A stretch of 64,000 nt of DNA from Zelopaecilomyces penicillatus (GCA_005765155.1 VCCP01000001.1:4774001-4838000); one strand, 5' to 3'; positions 43,827 through 57,512 are shown, counted from the first letter of the stretch. Notes: generated by a model from the letters alone, not told the origin. Program-made: numbers and translations.

Positions 43827-46800
43827 GATAATTGATGAGAAGAAAGAGAATAGAAAAGATCTGCTCCGATGCTATGTCCAGGTCTTGTCCCTTGAAAACA
43901 CAGTGTGTGTCGGAGTTTGGTTCCTGGTTGCCGCGTGACAGATGCTTTGTTTGAAACGCGACAGAAATGTCTTGAGTCAACAATGCGATCGTCTCCTCCA
44001 CGTATTCGCTGGGTAGATCAGGGGCTTCGCGGCAGGGAAGTCGATCGCGTCGCGATGCCAGTGTTATGGTGGAGACAAGTTTGCGGTGAGGTGAGAGCAA
44101 GCTCACACACACAAGGTTGACACGCGCTCTATACGGCGCAAGTGCCTCGGGAAAATGTATATAAATATTATATAATGGTAGTCATGGGTAGGTGAAGAGA
44201 AAAAGAAAAGAGTTGCGGGTCGTCGCAAAGCCAGTTGTGCGCACGTCTAGGATGGCGTCGAGCTCTGTCGTTCCGGGGGGTCGTGAGTCGCCGGTGAGGT
44301 GTCGGTGAAGAGGACCCCAGGATAATGCCAATCTTGGGCGCTCGGCCGAGCTGGGGCTGCGCAACGGACGCGGCGTCGTCGAGAGAAGCAATAACTTTTA
44401 ATAGGTAGACAACCAAAGCCGTGACTAGCAGCAGGTTGCGATCACTCAAACGACGGCTCTCCGCGCAGGCAGATCGCTCACTCGGTCGCTTCGCACTTGA
44501 TGGATTGAGTCGCAAAGGAAGGACTTGGGTGGAGGAGGATGGGGGAGTGAAGATGCACGACGGAAGCAAGTCGGTGGAGGGCGGGTTGTTGTAGTACAAG
44601 ACTCTGTGCTGAGGTGCAGTGTGCGCTGGACGAATAACTGCCTGACTTCCATGGGGGGAGAGGCCTAGCCAAGCCTGGACGACAGCGAAGGTGGGCCTTG
44701 GAGCCCTGCTGCTACAGGTACGTACAGTACCTAGGTACAGGGAGGTACAGTGGGTGGGTGTAGGCAGAGCCAGCAGCGGGTGGCGTAGACAGACCCTCTG
44801 TGGGCGAGTGGGTTGCGCACCGAGTTTTCTCCAGCTGTGTGCACGAGCTGTGTGCGCTGTATTACTGGCTGGGGCTAGCTGTGAAGGGGCGTGCGAGGTG
44901 CTGGCCCCAGCGGCCAAAAAGCCCTAATCGCACACCAGAACGAGCCCAGGTATGAAGTACCTGAAGACCTAGAGAGAACGCCAGGCGGTGGGTGCAGCAC
45001 GCTAGCCTCCTCAACGGGTGCAACGCTGATATTTAGCAGGACTCCACTTCGGAAGCGAGCACACTGGCAGCGGTGCGCTGTTGATTGATTGAACCTTGCT
45101 TGACCTGCCTTTACAGCAAGGTTCAGTCCAGTGAGCCAGCAGTGAGCCAGTAAGAGTGACCGAGCGCTGGGTGAAAGACGTGATGGTGCGTAAGTGGAGA
45201 GGGGGGAGAGACTGCAGCAGCAACAGCAGCTCGTCCTACCCGAGACGGAAGAAACGGAGAGGATTTTGCAGTCATAGTAATAACTGACTTACAAACTCAG
45301 GCGAAAAGGACAGAGAATAACTAGCACATGGGACACAATCCAATGTGCATTGAAGAAGGTTGTCCGCCACTGCAGGAATTGACCAAGCCTCTTGATCAAA
45401 GAAAGATTTCTACACAGTAGGTTGGACGACGGAGGAATAATGGTAGTGTGTAGGTGTCTACTCCGTAGGTGTGAGCGGATTTTTCTTAGTACCGATAGCA
45501 ATGTGGCCGCCAAGTCACCCTCCAAGAAGAACTTCGGATTTTACCATCACAGCTAGGGGTGCCCTGGCCGCGTTCCCACTCTCCAAACGACGGTGCTTCT
45601 TTTGCTGCAACTGCAGACTGCAGGTCTTGCATTCGCGTGATCTGCTCTGCCGCAAGGTGCTTCGTGGACGTCGACCTGTCGCTTTTTGGCCGTCAAGGGT
45701 TGCTGGCGCCGCCGCCCGCCGCCGTGTGAAGGTGCCCAGCACAGTGCACAGAACAACGAGGAAAGCCTGTGGACGCCGCGTGGACTACTCTTTCTACCCT
45801 TCTTGGCTAGCCAGGCCTCGAAAACAGCGCACAGAAGAGACTGTGTGTTGGTTGTGTGATGGAGCTGTTGATGACAGGCCGTGACGAGCCGTTGTTGGCT
45901 GTCTTTGCGTTAGTCTCGTCAATCAAGTCTGGTGTTGCGCTTTCTCTCTCCACCACCAGTGCTAGATGAATTCGGCACCATAGGAGACCGTGCAGAAAAT
46001 GGGATGCTAGAGAGTAGGTTTGCAAATCGTGATGGTTGGCCACGCCTGTAGTTTGTTTCCAAGTTGCGGTACACCCACAGGCTTATGACGGTTGTGGTTC
46101 GCATACGTAGTATACTCGTACAGCTAGCTGCCCACTGTACAGTACCTACTTGTAAATGAAGCATACATATCAATCGCAAGGGTTGGATGGCTTTGTTGGG
46201 GAGAGGGGAAAGCGGCCGAGGTGGATTGCAGATGCGCGTGGCTTGTGGGCGGTAAAGAGAAGCAAAAGTGTACTCGCACTTTGGGCTAACGAGCAGAAGC
46301 CGCCTGGGGTGCATAACAAGCCTTCAGTATGGAGTTGATTGTTGCTGCTGAGAGGGCCGGGGCTATCAGCTGTGCAGACTACTGTATTTCGTAATCATGC
46401 TTTGTGCGAGGTGAACTACACATGTCCACGCTCAGAACGTCGTGGAAAATGAGTAGAACGACGACACAAACATGTAGAGAGCCCTGGAACCGATGGTGTA
46501 GCTAACGAAAAGGTGGTGCTCAGGTCTCACAGTGTGTCTGACCAGCCCTGGCACAATAACTTCTTCACTGCGGACAACTATCCCACCTCGTAATAATTAG
46601 TCCGTAACCTTCAATGCGATCGATTGAGATCAGATTAATTGAAGCTCAAAGTATGACATACCAGTGACCTTCCATCTCTGCGATCAATTGCCACCATCGC
46701 CCTGCCCATACGAAGTCTAGAGCAGAGAGTATTCTATCTGAAGCTGACGATGATTCGGTGGCTTGATTGCGCCAGAGTGGAACGCGAGAATAACGCGTCG

Positions 46801-49800
46801 TGTCGCGTGTTTGAAGTGGGGGTGTTGGCACAAGCACTTTGGCCCAACAATGTCGTCGCATCCCATCACCACACAAGCGATGGAAGAGGGAGGTGGGTAT
46901 GTCCAACCGCTCGTTCCTGTAGCATTAAGGTGTCACAAGTGCCTCTTCCATATGGCATTGCGATGATGCGTGATTGTGATGCACTTCGGTTCTGTTGAGC
47001 TATAGTTCTTATTTTTATTTTTACGTTTTATTATTATCGGAGGTAGTGTTTTGACAACAAAGCCTTTCAAAATATTTACTTTGCCTGCTGAGCAGGCAAG
47101 AGGTAGGTACTACCTGTTGGCAGGGTGCGAGGGTGCGAAGGTGCGAAACAGGCTGGCTGGTTGGTTTATTTTAGGACACTCGGGCAGTAAAAAGCCCCTC
47201 ACTTTACCTAGGTGAGATGGAGCCAAAAAAGACGTGGTGTGGCATCAATTGGACAGCATTGCTCCGTCGAAGGCACGGGCGGTGCATCATGTGCATCATG
47301 CGTGCCTTGCGAGCGCAATCCATGTTTTCGTTGGTTTTTGTGCAAGCGTTGTGTACCTATGTTGTTGCACTTGACGCATGTACCCCAACTTCTTTTATCA
47401 CACGACAATGAAGCTATCCCAAATGAGTGCCACGCGATTGGATGATAATACTCTTGTCTGGTTTGCGCCATTTGCATGGCTGGTTCGGCTGATAACGCCA
47501 GGTATCAGACTGACAAAAGAGGCTGGCTGTTAGAGCGAGTTAGACGAGACAAACCACTTTTTGCAGATGAGGCATTGCAAAGATGGAACTCCTACTCGTA
47601 CTAAACAGCAAGGACGTCAGTATTCTAATCCACTGTTTTCGCAAACCACATCTATGCCTTCTGCGTGTGCAATGTCTGGTGGCCTTCTATTGATTGGTAG
47701 ACCAAGAAGTAAGAGTCGCAAGTTGACAACAGGGCACAATATTCGAGGGCCAATTCCTTGCTTTTCTTCCACGACCAACTAGTAAGATTTGTCCACCTTG
47801 GGACTTCGGGTATGTGATGAAGATTGAATGACTTGAAGTGTGGTCGGGGATGGGCTTGTTCCGTGGTCGGCGGTAAACACGTGTGGGAACAATTCTCAGA
47901 TTGATAGAGGGGAAAGAAACCTGAACTAGTTACTATAAGGAACCCCTCATATCTGATATCGCCTCTTAAAAGTTAATATTAATCCATATTTCGTAGAAGG
48001 GTATACTACGCGCCATGTAGTCTGGGATCGCGCCACACGGAAACAAAGTGGTGTGTTATTCAACGATTTGTTTCGTGATTTTGTATACCATTGCTTGTGA
48101 CAATACCATCACACAAGGCGTATTGCACAACAATTATGGAAACAATCGAGAATGTTCTTAGGACATAAGAGCTCACCGAGACCACACCTGGGCATGGATA
48201 ACAAGAACTCGCTGACCCTTTATCCGTTAGGTAGTGTATGCTGTTGTTGTTATTGTTTTTTTTTTTTGAATTGATCGACCTGTCTGGTTGGCTAGTCCTT
48301 CTAAGCCTTGTTCAATCAAAGCCACGTTGGACGGTCCGTGTGCTCTAGACTGCGGCTTGATCCTCAGGAGTTACTGTTATCCACATTCCAACCAGGTTGA
48401 ACAACAATCAGTCTGCCCAATGGTTGACTTCCAAGGGTGATATCCCTTGATTGACCAGTGACAGATCACCCCCATGTCGGACCGAACCGGCAGATGCGTG
48501 GTGTTTGTGCTTGTTTGTGATAAACCGACAAGACATACAGGAGCGGCCACGCAGGGACTTGGGTGTATGGAGTAGGCCGGGCTTAGATCCCTTCCGATAT
48601 TGGGATGAACGCCGCGCAAATAGCGGTAGCATTGCCGATACTCAGAATCGTTCACAGAACCAAGCCGGATTTTCTCTCGGGTGATGCACCACTGCTCTCT
48701 GCCCGCTGTAAGTCGGTCCAACGGCGATTCGGCCTCGTTTCCCCTGCCAGGTTGTGTCGTGGCACAACAGCAAACCTGGGTGAACGCACAGGGTCCACTA
48801 TCCCTTCCTGCCCAATGCAGGGAAACGTCTGTCAATGTTCTTGGCCCGGTCTCGTCCGTCGGCGCGTCTCCCAGCGCGCTCATTGTTATTGTACCATTCT
48901 GTCACCTGAGCTGGGTCACCTGGGCTGAAGCCACGATGTTGGCGGGGCTCTGAACACCTATGTTTAGTACACGGCACGCATATTTCAGGCACAACACACA
49001 AGTTTATGACACAAGTAGGTGGCCTGGATGGCATTCCAGTTTCGTCGGACAACGGCCCCAGAATTGTTCCGAGAGAGAATGCGCAGAATTGGAAGGTCAA
49101 AAAGAGAACGACAAGAAGTGGCAGGAACGATGCCAGTTGGAGAACGTGACTGGGTTGTAAAGCCATTGGCGGACATTCGTACAGTAATTGTACTTTGTGA
49201 CTTTTCGCGTGACGCCGATATTGCAATCCTGCCGTCGACAAATGTTATTCCATTGAAAGACTATTGGATAACCCGTCCACAACTTTTTAGATGCACGATA
49301 TAAAGTAGACAGCTTGCTGAAGTTGTTATCAAATATAAGAGCTCGACAATAATCAGCATTAGTGGTAATAATAGGGACCTGGTATTAATAGAAACCGCGG
49401 CTACCGCCTTCTCCAGTGCCTGCAGGTCCACCATTTAGGTACTATAGCACCTGTACTGTTGAGGAGTTGTGCTGTAGCTGTGTGGCACCTACCTGTAAAT
49501 GGAGCTATGGACAGCTGTAGTTACCCGTCATCGAGCCCCTCCTTCAATCCACGGCAACAGCAGACCGAGATCCACCAGATCCTTCCTTGCTTGTATCCAC
49601 AATGAACCCCTCGCTGCTTATCACGATCTCATGATTTTTCTGCCCCATATTCGAGATAGCCTAGCATTAGATGGAGCCTCAACTACCTATGCAGCCGCCC
49701 GCTACATCTGATATTTGAACGGAGTCTCATACTAAAAGATCAGCCACCGTTGACATAATAGCCCTTAGCACTGATCAGTGCTTCTGCCTACTGCCTACTG

Positions 49801-49853
49801 CCTCGTTACAAAATTGTGGTTGTTAAACCTCTTGACATTCATCCTCCTGCGTA
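43827..49853. other. Largest gene-poor block, 6 kb
   Basis: Many short frames overlap on both strands (for example 44168-44917 minus, 45471-45884 plus, 48377-48883 minus), but all are Arg/Ser/Cys-heavy with no domain, as expected of chance frames. A palindrome TACCTAGGTA lies at 44728-44737. A 20-bp motif is shared at 46143-46162 and 49486-49505 (17 of 20 identical). Near 47127-47148 there is a GTGCGAAG-type triplicate. No tRNA or transposon recognised. Confidence 0.45.
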
Positions 49854-51722
49854 ATGGCACCTTCTGATATTATTACCTTGGACAACCTGTCCGAAAAGAT
49901 CACACAATGGCATCCTAATGATGAGAACCACTTGTATGCCATTGTAGACATGGGAAGGTTAGTTGTCCCAGCCCTACATACGTTCTTTTGATTAAGGTCT
50001 TTTCAAGCAATGGCATTCGCTTCTCCATCACATCCCTGGAGCCGCCATATACTCGCCTTCTCAAGCCCGTCTATACAACCGGAGTGGACATCTCGCTTTT
50101 TGACGCGTTGACTCCATCTGAATCGGGACTCGTGTTCTTGGAGTCGACTATTACAGCTGTTGCGTCTGCGCTTGCCGGGTTTCACAGCATTGCTGTCCTC
50201 CATGGCGTGCCGCCCAAGCAGATATTGGTTCTTGCCACAGAGGCAATGCGCCGAGCCGCCAACGCGGCCAAGATCCTTGAGGCAATCGCGGACGCAACGA
50301 ATGGTTTGGGGGTGCATATATTAGACCCACCAGTTGAGACGCTTTTCGGCGCAGTCATGGGTTCGAGAAGCGGACTGGAAGGAGTTCCAGGTGGCGCCCT
50401 GTTTCTGGATCTTGGAGGAGGCAGTGTCCAGATGACATGGGTCGATACAAGCAGTGAGGATTACGAGTTTCATGCAGCAATGGCTGGCGAGAGCTTGCCC
50501 TATGGAGCTGCCAAGCTGACGCGGGCGTTGGAGGAGAACCCGGATGAGATTCGGCAGCTCGAAACCAGCAAACTGAGCGATCGCATGCAGAAACTCTATG
50601 CAGACTTATGCTCACAGTTTCCTGCTCTTCATGCTATCAAATCAGCCCATGAAAACGGAGAAGAATCACCCGTGGATGTTTACATGTGTGGAGGTGGATT
50701 TCGTGGATACGGCAGCATGCTAATGCATATCGACTCTGTGAACCCTTATCCAATCCCGTCTATCAACAGCTACACAGTCCACGGCTCTATATTCAAACAG
50801 ACAGCACGATTGCGCCAAATCAACAGCTCCTTTTCCGGCAAAATATTTGGCTTGTCTAAGCGCCGTCGGCGGCAATTCCCCGCAATCGCCACCGTTGTGG
50901 AAGCCTTCATCGCCGCCGTGCCCAACATCGGCCGTGTCACCTTCTGTGGAGGCTCAAACCGGCAGGGTGTGTTAATGATGAAGCTTCCTAGAAATATCAG
51001 GGAAAGCAATCCGCTTGCTATCCTTGCTAATGTCAGTGAACATGAGAGGCCTATTTTCGAAGTCATGCTGCATACACTTTCAACAGCGCTCCCCCAAGAC
51101 TTCAATCTCTCCAAGGTACCCACAATCTTCACAACTGGGCTAGGCATGCTGTTCATTCGGGAAGTCTGGAGTCGCTGTGGTTATGGTGCAGATTCGAACA
51201 CCTCATTCGCTCTACAAAATTCAATTTCCCGTGACACGGATTGTCCTGGCTTTACGCACCTCACTCGTGCCCTACTAGGCCTGGCTATTGCCGCAAGATG
51301 GGGAGGTAACCTGAGCCCCACCGATATGCGGCTGTATCAAGGTTTGCGAGGTATTCTTCTAAGCCGTGGAGCAGATGCCGCGTTTTGGGCACAATACCTC
51401 GGAAGTGTTGCTATGGTACTTGCCGCATTATTCCCCGTCTTCCCCAAGCATATAGATCTTGTCACCCAAGCTGTCAAGTTTGTCTTACTTAAATCGTCAC
51501 TCTTATAGTTGCTGTCTGACTAACTACTTCTCCAGATTCGAGTCCCGCATTGAACAAGAACAGGGCAAAAAAGACAAAGTTATCTTAATAATTGAAGTGG
51601 CTTCTGATTTGGTCAAGGGTATTAATCTAGTGGACCTTGTTAACAAAATCAACGCAACCGCCAAAACCGATAACGAAAAGCCACCTAAAAAGGTTTTCGC
51701 TCAGTTTACCGTCATGTCGTAA
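49854..51722 (+). CDS. RTG2: Rtg2-like retrograde regulation protein, Ppx/GppA phosphatase fold
   Basis: Model: join(49854..49957,50008..51477,51536..51722), 586 aa, close to the 588 aa of yeast Rtg2. The first intron (50 nt) is fixed by the phosphate-binding loop: only the acceptor after TTTCAAG gives DMGSNGIRFSI at 32-41. Other family marks are TEAMRRAANA (112-121), FLDLGGGSVQM (167-177) and MCGGGFRGYG, plus TFCGGSNRQGVLM in the second half. The fold belongs to the actin/Hsp70-like superfamily that includes exopolyphosphatase and guanosine pentaphosphatase. In yeast, Rtg2 is a cytoplasmic sensor that releases Rtg1/Rtg3 from Mks1 inhibition when mitochondria fail and is also a SLIK complex subunit. 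The last intron (58 nt, GTTTGT..CCAG) joins the C-terminal tail ending in FAQFTVMS. Filamentous fungi may use the protein differently. Confidence 0.92.
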
Positions 51723-51903
51723 ATAAATTATCATATCATCATGTCATCATGCCTTCATATACTCATATCTTCATAACCAAAACCAAAACTAAGGTTTTGG
51801 ATAGCTGATCAAGCCCCAAGAAAATAGTCATCGCAGGTGATGCCTTGGAATGCCTCATTCAGATAAAACCCCATGTGCCAGATAATACGGGCTCGAGATC
51901 ATT

Positions 51904-54120
51904 TTACTCTGCTTCATCATCGCAGTCATCTTCAATGGTCGCCAAACTACCCTTGGCCTTTGATGCAGTCGCTTTTGGTGTGCGCTTTCGAGCATTCATC
52001 TTTTTCAGCTCGTGGTTCACAATGAAGACACACAGCAACCGGTCCATATCGTTCTGCGACGCTTGGATCTTCTGGTCTGTGAAATGATTAGTTTGGCGAT
52101 CGGTAAGAATTTTTAAGATAAGGTGATGAGAGCGGAAGACATACACCAATCCTTGCGACAATCGAGCAGCTGTTGAGTAGTGTAGGATATTCCTTTGCTT
52201 TGACATGCCGTGGTGGGATATGAAGGAGCTTTGAGCCAGTCCAGCGACAACTCTAAGCTTTTCTTCGTCCGGAACTGATAGTGGTAGAACACTGCTAGCA
52301 GTGGGAAGAATGAGTCGGCCAGGCACATATAGTGGTGTCCTTGGAGGGCAACTAATGATGAGATTATTAGCTTGAAGAATCAAGTAGGGTTCAAACACTA
52401 CTAGAAACCTACTGGCTTGTGCACTCTCGCTCCTTTCGCGAGCGACTCGAACAAGGTGGACCTTGAAAGCTGCTAGGAGCTCGCGATAGATAATAATGAG
52501 CTGCCACATGCTTGCCCAAATTGCCAACCGCTCCTGTGCCTTTGGCGGGCCTTGCTGCGCGATGCAGTCGTCTAGTTCCTTGAGAATATCATGCTCAAGC
52601 GAGTAAAGAGCTTTGCGGGCGACATTTCTCAACTGGGCTTGGACAGAAAGTGGAAGATTGACAAGGTTGTTGGCCGGATCCAAACACCAGAAAGCCGACG
52701 CTTTCCAGATCCGAAAGAAGCAATTCATTTTGTGAACTTTGCTAACAAGTCCGTGCTGCAACAAAGTTAGCTTTGTGAAGGAAAGATGAAGAGTGAGAGA
52801 AAGTGTTCGTACCTTGGGAAGGCCCTTGCCATCGTCAGAGTATGCTAGCAGAAAGCTCTGAAGCGTATGTTGAAAGTCAGGCTTGTGATCTCGTCGGATC
52901 TGATGTTCTACCCATGTCTGCAGCATCTGATGGCTTGGGACGCTGTCGCGAGGGAAGTCGGCAGTTCTTAGACTCCCATTCTCCTCCGACTCCGCTTGCG
53001 CTCGATACGCTTGAACTGTGGCGCGCAGAGAGGGCGATGTTGGGTCTTTCGTGAAGAATACGGAGATAGCTCGGGGCTTTCCAGTATAAAACCGGGGACC
53101 AGAGCACATACGTTCCTCCTCATTGGCATTATGGGACCAGACGTCTGTGATCAGTTAGTGAACACTCTTTAATCGGAAAGTCCACGGTTAAGAAAAGAAA
53201 AGAAAAGAAAAGAAAAGAAAAGAAAAATTTGCAGGGAATCACCACTTATTATCACTTACCGGGCATCTTGCCAATAACAGGCCAAGCCATGGAGGGAGTT
53301 GAGCGGGTACAGGCGAGGTGAGAGTGCTCAGGGAAAGCCTTCCTACAAGTGGGACATACGCCACTTTCATGACACTAAAAGAAGTCGTCTCAGCTTGATG
53401 TTCGTGTCATAGGTACATGATGAAATGTCTTACCCGGGTCTTAGAGACACGACATGGAAGACATGCCCCACTCTTACGCACATCGGCGGTTTGGAGAGGA
53501 TCAGCCAGCTGTCTCTGTCTCTTGTCGAGATCATTGCCAGAACGTCGACGCTTCAAGCTAGAACCCTGGTTGGCTGTTTGTTTGGTTTGGTCTTCAGACA
53601 CTTGAAGGCGAGGGGGGTAGCCTCGCGTAGCGGACTTGGAAGAGTCCGTCTGAGGATAGGTCCATTCGTCATCCTGGGCTTGAACTTCCCTAAGAGAAGC
53701 ATCGGAACTATTGTGGACTTGAACTTCGTCTACTTGCTCAAGGAAGACGGAGCCAGAATGATCTGAGGGGGAGGTGCTACCGCCTCCTTGGACAAGGTCT
53801 GGCGGAGTCTGACCGGAATAGTCCGAAGTGGTGGCTGCCTCGTCATCAGACTGGAAGGGGGCTTTCATTCTGAAGAACTCGCTTTCAAGTTGCTCGAGTG
53901 ATAGAGAGCCAATGACAGAAGGGATCTCGGTAATAAGCTTAGAAAGGTCTCGTGGAGACGGCGGGCTATGGAAGGAAGATGGTTTGTCATAGGGCTCAGT
54001 GGATTCGCAGTAACTGTTCCAGTCAAAGATCTGAAGGAACAGCTCTTCATCCAGGTCCGAAGGAGAGGAGACACGGGGGTGTCCCTGACGGACTCGGGGC
54101 AAGTCCCGAAGCGTATCCAT
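51904..54120 (-). CDS. Zinc-cluster (Zn2Cys6-like) regulator with mid-protein Cys domain (618 aa)
   Basis: Model: complement(join(51904..52076,52145..52351,52413..52755,52813..53144,53260..53374,53434..54120)); six exons, all frames join. The N-terminal 200 residues are acidic and Ser-rich. Basic KRRRSG and KRQRQ lead into a Cys cluster at 220-251: GACLPCRVSKTR, CHESGVCPTC, then a sixth Cys at 251. An intron divides the cluster. The C-terminal half is helical (RNVARKALYSLEHDILKELD and LAIWASMWQLIIIYRELLAA) and ends in a short basic-acidic tail. The ATG at 54120 opens MDTLRDLPRVRQG; the frame continues upstream but with poor composition. Zinc-cluster proteins bind DNA, usually with an N-terminal cluster, so a central cluster with wide final spacing is unusual. 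The gene converges with the Rtg2 gene, stops 180 bp apart. Targets are unknown. Confidence 0.85.
53191..53225. repeat. (AGAAA)7 microsatellite inside an intron
   Basis: Seven perfect 5-bp units, lying in the second intron (53145-53259) of the minus-strand zinc-cluster gene, where they read as TTTCT repeats. Confidence 0.9.
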
Positions 54121-56375
54121 GTTGATAGCCGTGTAAGTCACGGGATGCAGTGGGACCTCAGCTAGTAGTTGACAGGGAGAACAGAACCAGGTGGCTTTGT
54201 CAGAGTGCGATAAGGTGAAGATGCCCAATGTCCCAGATCTTTGTGTAAGACTTGTCAGGTTCAGGGACTCGGCCTGACACAAGAGGATTATAATTTGGCT
54301 CTCATGGAGGTTCTGGTGCCTCTTCCCACTTACACCATCGTCAGTTGCGCATTCTCGGTGAATGTTGGGGCTCTGATTGGTCAGGGCTGCGGGATGCCCC
54401 ACATCCATTGACCAATGGCAACCCCTTCTCTCACCGATTTTGACCATCGACCACCATGCGACAGCTAGCGCAGCGGTCATGTGACACCCTGCGCAGCCTC
54501 TCCCGGTATTGCCCTGACACGAAGATGAGAATAGCCCGAGGAGAGGGCATTCCTATGAAGTCTCATAATGGCGGATAGAAGGCTGTGAAGCCTCAATTTT
54601 CCCTTGGGATGCATTTTTGTTAGTTTGGAGCCGTTCAGATGCAGGATGAAAGGGGTTCTGGTGTCTCTGCTGCTCCTGATCTGAAGCTAACGTCGATGGC
54701 AGGGGAGGATCTGGGCAAAGGTCAAGACCCCAACGCTCAATGTCCCGTTTCCTGCAGCTTGACAACCATTTTGCGGCGAGCAATGTGGTTACAAGTGGTG
54801 CTCTGGAAAATGCTGACTCCATATGAAGGACTCGGCTTACAGGCAAATAAACTTGTCAACGTGACTGACTTTTGAAAGCCAGTATATAGACGTTGCAACA
54901 GATTGAAGATCCAGAGACCAGTAAAGTTTTATCTTTTAACAGACTTGAAAGAGCGAAAGGAAAATCTTCTTCTTGTGGGTGGTGAGTTTATGCGAAAAAC
55001 CTTGGGGGAAGCCACTGGACCATGTGGACGACCGAGCTTCTACCAAATTAAACACTTGGAGCGACCTTTTGGTGACTCTAGTTTCATCCTAGAAAAGGCC
55101 GCTATACTCCTTTGGAGCAGGGCTCTAGATTTAATTACGGGATGGTTGTACACACACACACACTGTTGGGAATGTTGCGGCGGCGGGTGTAGTCATTTTG
55201 ATGTCGGTACGGTATGGAGGAATAAAATAAAATAAAATATTCGAATAGGTTCAAGAGGCTGACTTTCGATGGGGTTGGGAATCATTAGTTATTAGCAATG
55301 CGCCTTTGAGACGAAGCAAAAGTAGTAAAAACGAGTCTGTGCTGCCCGAGCGGACGGTAGCTGCAGCAAACGTGAAGAAAAGGTAACAAATTGGAAAACA
55401 GCAAAAGGCAGAATGGGGTGTTTGGATTCACAATGAATTTGGTGTTTAGTTGTTTACAAAGATAGCATACTGGGTGAAGGCAAGATCTAGGGGTTCTTCT
55501 TGAAATTACAATTTTACATGGATGGATGGCTTGTGCAAATAGGGTCAAATTATTAACCAGAGGCCCAAAATGAGTACCAATTGACTAAAATGAAGCAAGT
55601 CGAAAGGGAAGAAATATGAGCAGGTCTCCGCTTCCACAGAAAGAGCTTACTATCGACTATGCGTAACAGGGAAAATACCTGTTGTTTTTATTAACTTTTG
55701 CTAGTCTGACCGTGAACTTTCTGGGATCAATATCAGAAATGAAAAAAGCTCCAGGGTGTGTGGGAGTGAAGGACCCAGCGCTCTGGTAAACATGACAACA
55801 TGCCTCCTGATTAGGCAATCATTTAACGTGGGGTCCTTCTGTAAAGTGGAGACGTGCGCCTGGGGGGGAGGGGAGGCTTGAAGCTGGGTGTCAGGGCATC
55901 AAACCGTGTTGGCCACTGACGGGGATAAGGGCCAGCAAAATGCTGCATTTCCGACAAGTAAAGGAAGATGCCTTCTTTTTTATCATATAAACAGGGATGA
56001 TGGTGCATTGAGAGGTTTTTCCCGGGATTATTATGGATGGAGATAAGTTGTGGGTTTGGATCCTTAACACAGCCACCGAATGCGATGTTTGGGGGCGTCA
56101 CCCCAGCAGTATAGATGCGGAATTCCGCCCAATAATTGATAGGTAGCTGACAATAAGCACCGATTTTTGATGCACGTAATCAGATGAAGTTTGGTATACT
56201 TTGAAAAAATATGCAGGAAGGCCTACTGTACGCCGTGATATCACAGATGCTGCCAATGTCCAGCAAACCAGGAATATCACAGTAGATCCCTCCTACTGCT
56301 GTTGCGTCCTAGCACTCGGATCCGAATAAGGTTGCATGAGCAGCCCACAGATCTGCCTGTAGACTGTTGCAGGCT

Positions 56376-56386
56376 GGGGGGGGGGG
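56376..56386. repeat. G homopolymer (11)
   Basis: Eleven consecutive G in the intergenic block; similar shorter runs lie at 6590-6599 and in C form near 58268. Confidence 0.9.
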
Positions 56387-57512
56387 CTTTCGGGACCCGG
56401 CAGCCCCAAAACGAGGCGAGACGCCCTGCAAACCACGATCTTGTCTGCATTCGTTGCAATAGGGTCCTTCCCGAGATGGGGGCTGAACGGAGGTTCAAAA
56501 ATAAACCGTGAAGACAGGCAGAAAGCGACTAACTGACGAGCCAATTGGCTGATGGAACAAGGCGATGGATCTGTACGTAGTACTGTGCTGGAGGCAAAAT
56601 GCGCCGTGGCTCGCATACTTGCATATGTTGGAAGGATTGGATGGATGGATGGATGGGGACATGGCAAGGCAAGCTTGCTCAGCCTCAAACCGGTCGCCCC
56701 CCCCCTGATTTAGGATTTTTTTTGGTGACAAGCAAACAGTGTCATGCTTCGCGAAGACCTAAAAACAGCAACAGGGAATGGATGACGTGGGGTGTCTTGC
56801 GATTTAAACATGCATATTGATTGGAACCTGGCGTTTTTTTTTGTCCCTGCTTGAATCCTTGGCATGCGCCACATCCTCGTTGAGAGGGGCCGAAGCGGTC
56901 GAATCGTTAGCCGCCGGAGAAGTAATAGTTTGTTGTCACGAATCGAATAATTAGTGGAAATGGTGAAGTTGCTATGCTATAATCCAACAGAATGAAAGGG
57001 GGGGAACTATCAGCATGGTGTTTGTTGGGCCGGCCTGTTTGCCTCCGCGGTCCATAGATGATGATGGTACGGAGTAATTATTAGATAGTTACTTTATACA
57101 GTGGGGTTTGCAATTACGGTGACGGAGCGCTGTAAGCACTGTAAGAGTTGATCCAAGACACTGACAGGGGCTTGAGCATCGCATTTACACACAGTGTCAG
57201 CGTTTCTGGTCGTATTCTGACACTTTTCCTAAAAGCCTGCACTTATAAGCACATGACTATTTGGCACACTTCGGATGAAGCGGATACGAGCGGGTGAACC
57301 ACGAGGGTCATTTTTGTTAGACTACTGGGAAAAAAGTCCTTCCAAAAGAAAGAAACAAGCAATAATAGATGTTGATCTCGTGGAAGACGTTTGGGCAACT
57401 GAAATACAGTGGACGAGAAACAAGCACAGGGGAATCACTGAATCGTAATTAAGGGACGTCCGCCACTGGAGCCAGGGCGCTGCCGCTATTCGTAGAACCC
57501 CTTCGGGTGGCT

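Noticed and set aside
44168..44917. 249-codon minus-strand frame
   Set aside because: Low-complexity Pro/Ser/Thr/Arg content, no domain, opposed by open plus-strand frames.
48377..48883. 168-codon minus-strand frame
   Set aside because: Cys/Arg-rich, no motif, several plus-strand frames equally open.
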